A DNA stretch of 64,000 nt from CAYPFY01 sp964410105 (GTDB lineage: Bacteria; Bacteroidota; Ignavibacteria; UBA10030; SZUA-254), in assembly GCA_964410105.1 (NCBI GenBank), contig CAYPFY010000001.1, positions 62,001 through 126,000 on the forward strand, in the 5' to 3' direction. A model generated the notes under the pieces. It saw nothing but the letters and a program-made list of their open reading frames with translations. It did no database searches and was not told the origin of the DNA. The translations under genes and the position numbers were made by a program. Below, piece by piece: positions 59,716-64,000 of the stretch (position 1 is the stretch's first letter; each line of letters begins with the position of its first letter).

Positions 59716-62055
59716 CTACTCGAGCTCGACCACAGTTACGCCCGACCCTCCCTCATTCCATTCGCCAAGGCGGAAAGATTTCACAGATGAGGTTTTTTTC
59801 AAAAATTCGGCTATTTTTTTCCGGAGTGCTCCCGTTCCTTTCCCATGTATGATGTCGACACGGTGAAGACCGGCGAGGAGCGCCTCATCAAGAAACTTAT
59901 CGATGGCGGCCAGGGCTTCGTCGCCGTACATGCCTCGGAGGTCGATTTCCCTCTTAAATTCGGAAACCGGCATGTCGAATGTTTTCTGCGTTTGTTTGGT
60001 TTTCTGCGCCGGGAGGAGGTCGGATCGTCCGACCCTCGCCCTCAAGCCTCCCATCGAAACCAGATAATGGTCGGGATCAAGCACCGATTCCACCTCCCCT
60101 ACCGCCCCGCTTCCCTTAAGGGAAACAACGTCCCCTACCTTAAACTCCTCATGCTTTTCATGTCCTGGTTGAAATTCCACTTTAACAGTTTCAAGCTCCT
60201 TCGAGAGCGTCTGGATCTCTTTTTTTACCCGGGTCACGACCTCCCGGGAAGCGGAGCTTTCTCTGATTTCCCTGACAGAATTCTCGATCATAGAATTGGC
60301 ACGACGGATGATCCCCTCGGCTTCTCCGATGGCCCGTGATTTTATTTCGCGCAAGTCTTTTTCAAGTGAGCTGACCTTCGATTCATAAAGCTCTACAAGA
60401 GATTTGAGCCCGGTTTTTTCAGACATCACTTCATCCAGTGACCGCTTGAGTTCCTGCGCCCGTCGTTCGAGGTCGAGTATCAAACTCTCGAGCTTTGCGG
60501 CGTCACTCCCCTTGAGCTGCTTCGATCTCTCAATGATTTTTTCCGGAATGGCCATCCGCTGGGCCATTTCGATCGCGTAGCTGCTGCCTGGGACCCCCAT
60601 TCGAAACCGGTATGTGGGCCTCAAAGTCTCCTGGTCAAACTCCATCGAACCGTTCTGCATGAGAGGATTCTCGAAGGCGAATGTCTTGAGAGTCCCATGG
60701 TGAGTGGTAACAATGGTTTTTGAGCCGGTTTGTGCAAGCTGCTCCAGGATCCCCGCGGCGAGAGAGAATCCCTCGGTGGGGTCGGTCCCGGAGCATATTT
60801 CGTCTATCAGGACGAGGCTCGAGCCTGTCGCCTCTTCCAGGATCCCCCTCAGATTGCTGAGGTGCGAACTGAAGCTGCTGAGGTCGTTTTCGATCGATTG
60901 CTCGTCGCCTGAATCGAGAAAAATCTTGTCGAAGACCGGCAGGCTGCTTTCGGGAGCGGCCGGGATGTGGCACCCGGACTGGGCAAGAAGGGAGAGGAGC
61001 CCCACCGTCTTCATGGCGACACTTTTTCCCCCCGCATTAGGTCCCGTGATGACAAGGGTGTTGCACCGCGAAAACTCCATATCGAGAGGGATCACTTCTT
61101 TTCTTCCATGGTGGTGAAGCAGAATGGGATGAAAAGCTGCCCGAACCACAACATCTCCCCTTCCGGTAAGGACAGGTTCGCTTCCCAGCACTTCGATGGA
61201 ATACTTTGCCTTTGCCTGAATGAAGTCCAGTTCAGTCAGCACGATGACGTTCCTCAGAATATTTTCACGCTCACCGGCTACCTGGACTGTCAGGGCCTTC
61301 AAAATCCTTTCAATCTCACGCTCTTCTGCAAATCGGAGGGTGCGGATTTCGTTGTTCATCTCAAGGGTTTCCATAGGCTCAATGAAGACGGTTGCGCCGC
61401 TCGATGAGGCGCTGTGTATGAACCCGGGAACATGGTTCTTGTGCTCCACCTTGACGGGAATGACCATCCTCCCTTCCCGCGTCGTGATGATGTCTTCCTG
61501 TGCCCAGTCCTTGCCGGCAACCGATTTCAATATTTTTTCCAGACTTTTCCGGAGGGAATCGTTCCGGTCCGCGATCTGGCGCCGTATTGCTGTGAGGTCC
61601 TTGCTTGCGGAGTCCTTCAGATGTCCCTCTTCATCGATCGCCTGGTCGATGTTATATTCAAGGACTTTCTGCGATGTGAGGCCGCCAGCCACTGACGATA
61701 TAAGGGGATACTGGCCGGCCCTTCGGGTAAAATAAGCCCTGATTTTTGTGGACGTCCTCAGCACAAGTTTGATCCGCTGGAACTCCTCCTGGGACAGGGC
61801 AAAGTTTTCTATGGAAACCCTGTGGAGGCTTTTTCGGATGTCGAAGAGGTGATCGAGCGGCAGCGGATCATCCGCTTCGAGGAGTTTTTTCATCTCGCTG
61901 ACGAGCGAGAGGTTTTGGCGAATCCAGACTATATCCGAGGAAGGGGCGAGGTTTTGGATCAGCTCCCGGGCGAGATCGGAGACGGTGTAACGCTCAAGAT
62001 ATGTTTTGACTTTGGGGAACTCCAGCTTCTGGAAGGAATTCAAAAACTCGCGCAT
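59716..62055 (-). CDS. mutS2: Endonuclease MutS2
   Basis: A 779-residue MutS-family ATPase. The Walker A is ITGPNAGGKSVAMKT, Walker B region SLVLIDEICSGTDPTEG, followed by HHGTLKTFAFENP. A long coiled coil separates it from the C-terminal Smr nuclease domain (EIDLRGMYGDEALAAI and IIHGKGTGALRKKI). MutS2 suppresses homologous recombination or acts on collided ribosomes in different bacteria. It lies between cvpA and the biotin carboxylase gene with 0-5 bp spacing. Confidence 0.95.
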   Translation of the reverse strand: MREFLNSFQKLEFPKVKTYLERYTVSDLARELIQNLAPSSDIVWIRQNLSLVSEMKKLLEADDPLPLDHLFDIRKSLHRVSIENFALSQEEFQRIKLVLRTSTKIRAYFTRRAGQYPLISSVAGGLTSQKVLEYNIDQAIDEEGHLKDSASKDLTAIRRQIADRNDSLRKSLEKILKSVAGKDWAQEDIITTREGRMVIPVKVEHKNHVPGFIHSASSSGATVFIEPMETLEMNNEIRTLRFAEEREIERILKALTVQVAGERENILRNVIVLTELDFIQAKAKYSIEVLGSEPVLTGRGDVVVRAAFHPILLHHHGRKEVIPLDMEFSRCNTLVITGPNAGGKSVAMKTVGLLSLLAQSGCHIPAAPESSLPVFDKIFLDSGDEQSIENDLSSFSSHLSNLRGILEEATGSSLVLIDEICSGTDPTEGFSLAAGILEQLAQTGSKTIVTTHHGTLKTFAFENPLMQNGSMEFDQETLRPTYRFRMGVPGSSYAIEMAQRMAIPEKIIERSKQLKGSDAAKLESLILDLERRAQELKRSLDEVMSEKTGLKSLVELYESKVSSLEKDLREIKSRAIGEAEGIIRRANSMIENSVREIRESSASREVVTRVKKEIQTLSKELETVKVEFQPGHEKHEEFKVGDVVSLKGSGAVGEVESVLDPDHYLVSMGGLRARVGRSDLLPAQKTKQTQKTFDMPVSEFKREIDLRGMYGDEALAAIDKFLDEALLAGLHRVDIIHGKGTGALRKKIAEFLKKTSSVKSFRLGEWNEGGSGVTVVELE

Positions 62056-62060
62056 CGAGA

Positions 62061-62597
62061 CTAGTTCTTATACCGCTCCAGCTTGCTCTTGATCTCCTTC
62101 AGCTCTTCCTCGAATTTTTTCGAGGCGGGGAGCCATTTGGTCATATAATCGAATACTTTGGGCGCTATTATCACAGAATTTCCATAAAAGAGAGAATCAT
62201 GCTTTGTCTCCTCGGAGGGCATTCCGAACTGGTCGAACATGAGCAGAACGAGACTCACGGCCACAGCGCCCTGCGCGGCCCCCAGGAAACCGCCCAAGAG
62301 GCGCGACCAGTACTTCAGCGTTTCAGCACCCGATTCGCCGAACCAGCGGTAAAAGAGATTGACAACGATGATGACTAGCAGAAATATGGAGAAGAAAGCA
62401 AGGATCAATGACGTCTCACTCCCCAGGCCCAGCCAGCCCGATCCATAATCGGCCATGGGTGCCATGAATTTCGTGGCGCAAATCAATCCTCCGAGGAAGC
62501 CGAGGATTCCAAATATTTTTTTGAAGAATCCGTCCCGAAATCCGATGAGGACGAAAAGGAGAACCACTAGAAGGATAAGTATATCGGTTATGTTCAT
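62061..62597 (-). CDS. CvpA-family membrane protein
   Basis: A 178-residue protein with four membrane helices (about 3-20, 27-48, 62-86 and 100-124) and a hydrophilic C-terminal tail (KKFEEELKEIKSKLERYKN). LIGFRDGFFKKIFGILGFLGG is the N-terminal family pattern, with the following WSRLLGGFLGAAQGAVAVSL typical of the last helix pair. CvpA proteins are linked to envelope integrity. It overlaps yqeY by 4 bp and precedes mutS2, a frequent arrangement. Confidence 0.85.
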   Translation of the reverse strand: MNITDILILLVVLLFVLIGFRDGFFKKIFGILGFLGGLICATKFMAPMADYGSGWLGLGSETSLILAFFSIFLLVIIVVNLFYRWFGESGAETLKYWSRLLGGFLGAAQGAVAVSLVLLMFDQFGMPSEETKHDSLFYGNSVIIAPKVFDYMTKWLPASKKFEEELKEIKSKLERYKN

Positions 62598-63049
62598 GAA
62601 GTGGATCCGAGCATATGTTTTACGACATCCTGAACAAGCTTGCCATCGGCCTTTCCGCGCAACTCCTTCATCGCCTCGGACATCACCTTGCCGAAGTCAC
62701 TGGCGGTCCCCCCTGTCGTCTCGATGGCTTTCTGCACTATTTTTTCTATTTCCTCCCTTCCCAATTGTTTGGGAAGGTATTCCTGGATGATGGAGAGCTC
62801 CTTTTCCTCCTGATCGGCCAGATCATTCCGGTTGTTTTCGCGGAAAATCGTGATGGATTCCTTCCGCTTTTTTGATGACGATAGGAGGACAGAGAGTTCA
62901 TCCTCGGCCGTCATACCCCCCTGTGGCCGCTTTTCAACCTGTTTCTCAAGGAGCGCGGCCCGTATCGTGCGCAGGGTCTCAAGACGGGTCTTGTCGGGGA
63001 GTTTCATGGCTGATTTCAGATCCTCCGAGATTTTATCGATCAGGGTCAT
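62594..63049 (-). CDS. yqeY: GatB/YqeY-domain protein
   Basis: A 151-residue protein of the YqeY family, related to the tRNA-binding tail of GatB. Landmarks: LRTIRAALLEKQVEKR near the N-terminus, NDLADQEEKELSIIQEYLPK in the middle, and FGKVMSEAMKELRGKADGKL near the end. A role in aminoacyl-tRNA metabolism is suggested by the domain only. It overlaps the SDR gene by 4 bp upstream and cvpA by 4 bp downstream. Confidence 0.9.
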   Translation of the reverse strand: MTLIDKISEDLKSAMKLPDKTRLETLRTIRAALLEKQVEKRPQGGMTAEDELSVLLSSSKKRKESITIFRENNRNDLADQEEKELSIIQEYLPKQLGREEIEKIVQKAIETTGGTASDFGKVMSEAMKELRGKADGKLVQDVVKHMLGSTS

Positions 63050-63747
63050 ACCCCTCCAAACATCGGAATGGTAACGCCGTTAATCGACTGGCCCATGTCG
63101 GAGCAGAGGTGGAGCATCATTCCGGCGACTTCGTCCGGGGTCACCCATTTTGAGGAATCTTCCTCGGGCATCGATCGTATGTTCGGCTCTGTTTTCAGAA
63201 TGCTGGGCGCGATGGCATTGGCCGTTACCCGGCTTCCTTTCAGCTCTTCCCCCAGGATCTGTGTCAGCATCATCACGCCTGATTTTGCGATGGCATAGGG
63301 TCCACGGCCCGCCGCTGGCCTGAGAGCGGGCATGGCAGCGATCGAGATAATTCGTCCATAGGTAGCACCCTTGCTCTGCAGAAAATGGCGGGAGCAGAGA
63401 AAGGCCGATTTCAGGTTAATGTTCATCATATGATCCCAGTCCTTGGTCAAAACCTTACTGATGGGCGTTTTGGGCAAAAAGCCGCCGACCAGATTGATCA
63501 GGATGTCCACGCGGCTGAATTTTTTGACCACCTGCTGGAAGAGCGCCGCCACATCTTCGTCATGGGTCACGTCGGCCCGGACGATAAAGACCGTTTTTTT
63601 GAAACTTTCCGTCAGCCGCTTGAGTTCATCCTCAAAGAGGTACGACGTTGCGACGCTGGAGCCTTCTTTGTGAAACCGTTCGGCGACGACCTGGCCGAGT
63701 GCACCCGTCCCCCCGGTGATTAGCACGACTTTTCCCTCAAGCGTCAC
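63046..63747 (-). CDS. Short-chain dehydrogenase/reductase
   Basis: A 233-residue SDR, first gene of the minus operon. Cofactor motif TGGTGALGQVVAERF, NAG-like segment LINLVGGF (NxxG), catalytic Ser in ISIAAMPAL region and YxxxK in YAIAKSGVM. The start is GTG at 63747 after GAGGGG. It resembles 3-oxoacyl-ACP reductase-like proteins but lacks features fixing the substrate. Confidence 0.8.
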   Translation of the reverse strand: MTLEGKVVLITGGTGALGQVVAERFHKEGSSVATSYLFEDELKRLTESFKKTVFIVRADVTHDEDVAALFQQVVKKFSRVDILINLVGGFLPKTPISKVLTKDWDHMMNINLKSAFLCSRHFLQSKGATYGRIISIAAMPALRPAAGRGPYAIAKSGVMMLTQILGEELKGSRVTANAIAPSILKTEPNIRSMPEEDSSKWVTPDEVAGMMLHLCSDMGQSINGVTIPMFGGV

Positions 63748-63769
63748 TTTTTTCCCCTCAAATCGTTAG

Positions 63770-63798
63770 AATATATTACTTTGAGCCATGATAGTCAA
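63770..63798 (-). promoter_or_regulatory. Sigma-70-type promoter of the SDR-to-purL operon
   Basis: On the minus strand TTGACT (63793-63798), 17 bp, TATATT (63770-63775), 22 bp before the GTG start. Confidence 0.7.
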
Positions 63799-63859
63799 AC
63801 ACCTCTTGATTCCCGCTGCACCCATGCGGAGACCTTTTTTGTGTGGCGGGGTCGACTGC

Positions 63860-63888
63860 TTGCGATTGTGACACCCATTCGTTACATT
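63860..63888 (+). promoter_or_regulatory. Sigma-70-type promoter of the last gene
   Basis: TTGCGA (63860-63865), 17 bp, TACATT (63883-63888). The expected start is about 5 bases before the ATG at 63901. Confidence 0.5.
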
Positions 63889-63900
63889 ATTTCTACGCCT

Positions 63901-64000
63901 ATGACCATAATGGCACGGTTTCGGAAGATTTTTACGATCCTGCTGGTCCTGAATTTCGTCGGATCGTTCCTCCTCTTTCCGGTCATTCACTTTCACCAGA
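63901..64000 (+). CDS. Partial gene, exported or membrane protein N-terminus
   Basis: An open frame from ATG 63901 to the window end. The 33 visible residues are a basic start (MTIMARFRKI) followed by a hydrophobic stretch (FTILLVLNFVGSFLLFPVIH), which is a signal peptide or membrane anchor. A second ATG lies three codons later. The rest of the protein is outside the window, so no function can be given. Confidence 0.5.
   Translation, partial: MTIMARFRKIFTILLVLNFVGSFLLFPVIHFHQ

Overview
The window looks like part of a metagenome-assembled genome from the Bacteroidota/Chlorobiota side of the tree, most likely an Ignavibacteria- or Kryptonia-like lineage. The strongest clue is a 1282-residue secreted protein ending in a type IX secretion C-terminal domain with the motif YPNPFNPST. 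A bacillithiol deacetylase, a tmRNA whose tag ends in ALAA, and the high-GC composition fit this. A run of ten N marks a scaffold gap. No CRISPR array, insertion sequence or prophage was seen.

Layout. (1) 1-14.3 kb, minus strand: a tightly overlapping cluster read from 14.3 kb down: nucleotidyltransferase-fold protein, two B12-binding-type radical SAM enzymes, a methyltransferase, two GT4 glycosyltransferases, a membrane metallophosphoesterase, a polytopic GT-C-like protein, two more B12-type radical SAM enzymes, a second methyltransferase, an amidohydrolase, and cytidine deaminase running off the left edge. This looks like a biosynthetic operon for an unknown glycosylated product. (2) 14.4-22.5 kb, plus: PASTA protein, rpe, an Lrp-family regulator with glutamine synthetase, enoyl-CoA hydratase, apt, tryptophanase and small proteins. 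(3) 22.6-29.2 kb, minus: a secreted peroxiredoxin/TolB-like/lipoprotein/M28 peptidase operon and the glyoxylate shunt genes aceB-aceA. (4) 29.4-36.4 kb: the type IX-secreted propeller protein, the gap, an RRM protein, a Spy-like protein, a DUF2130 protein and bshB1. (5) 36.6-40.5 kb: a NarX/NarL-type two-component pair followed by three copies of a small pilin-like gene, with two sigma-54 promoters, inverted repeats and terminators. (6) 40.6-48.7 kb: xseA-xseB-dxs, an oxidoreductase, a SAM hydrolase, ribD, ribE, an unknown protein, secG and tRNA-Lys. (7) 49.3-55.5 kb: a fourth pilin-like copy, a YgfZ-like protein, an SDR, a LOG protein, tmRNA, dapF, Rieske protein and cytochrome b plus a 44-residue membrane protein. 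(8) 55.5-63.7 kb, minus: an operon SDR-yqeY-cvpA-mutS2-biotin carboxylase-BCCP-purL.

Three things stand out. The first is the radical SAM/glycosyltransferase cluster. The second is the pilin-like family (N-terminus MGQQQLLLIILGV): four copies, two of them identical over 351 bp, with perfect sigma-54 promoters, one of which now fronts no coding gene. The third is a recurring housekeeping promoter (TTGxxx-17 bp-TATATT). It is anchored by the tmRNA 5' end and in several places sits so close to a start codon that the mRNA should be leaderless.
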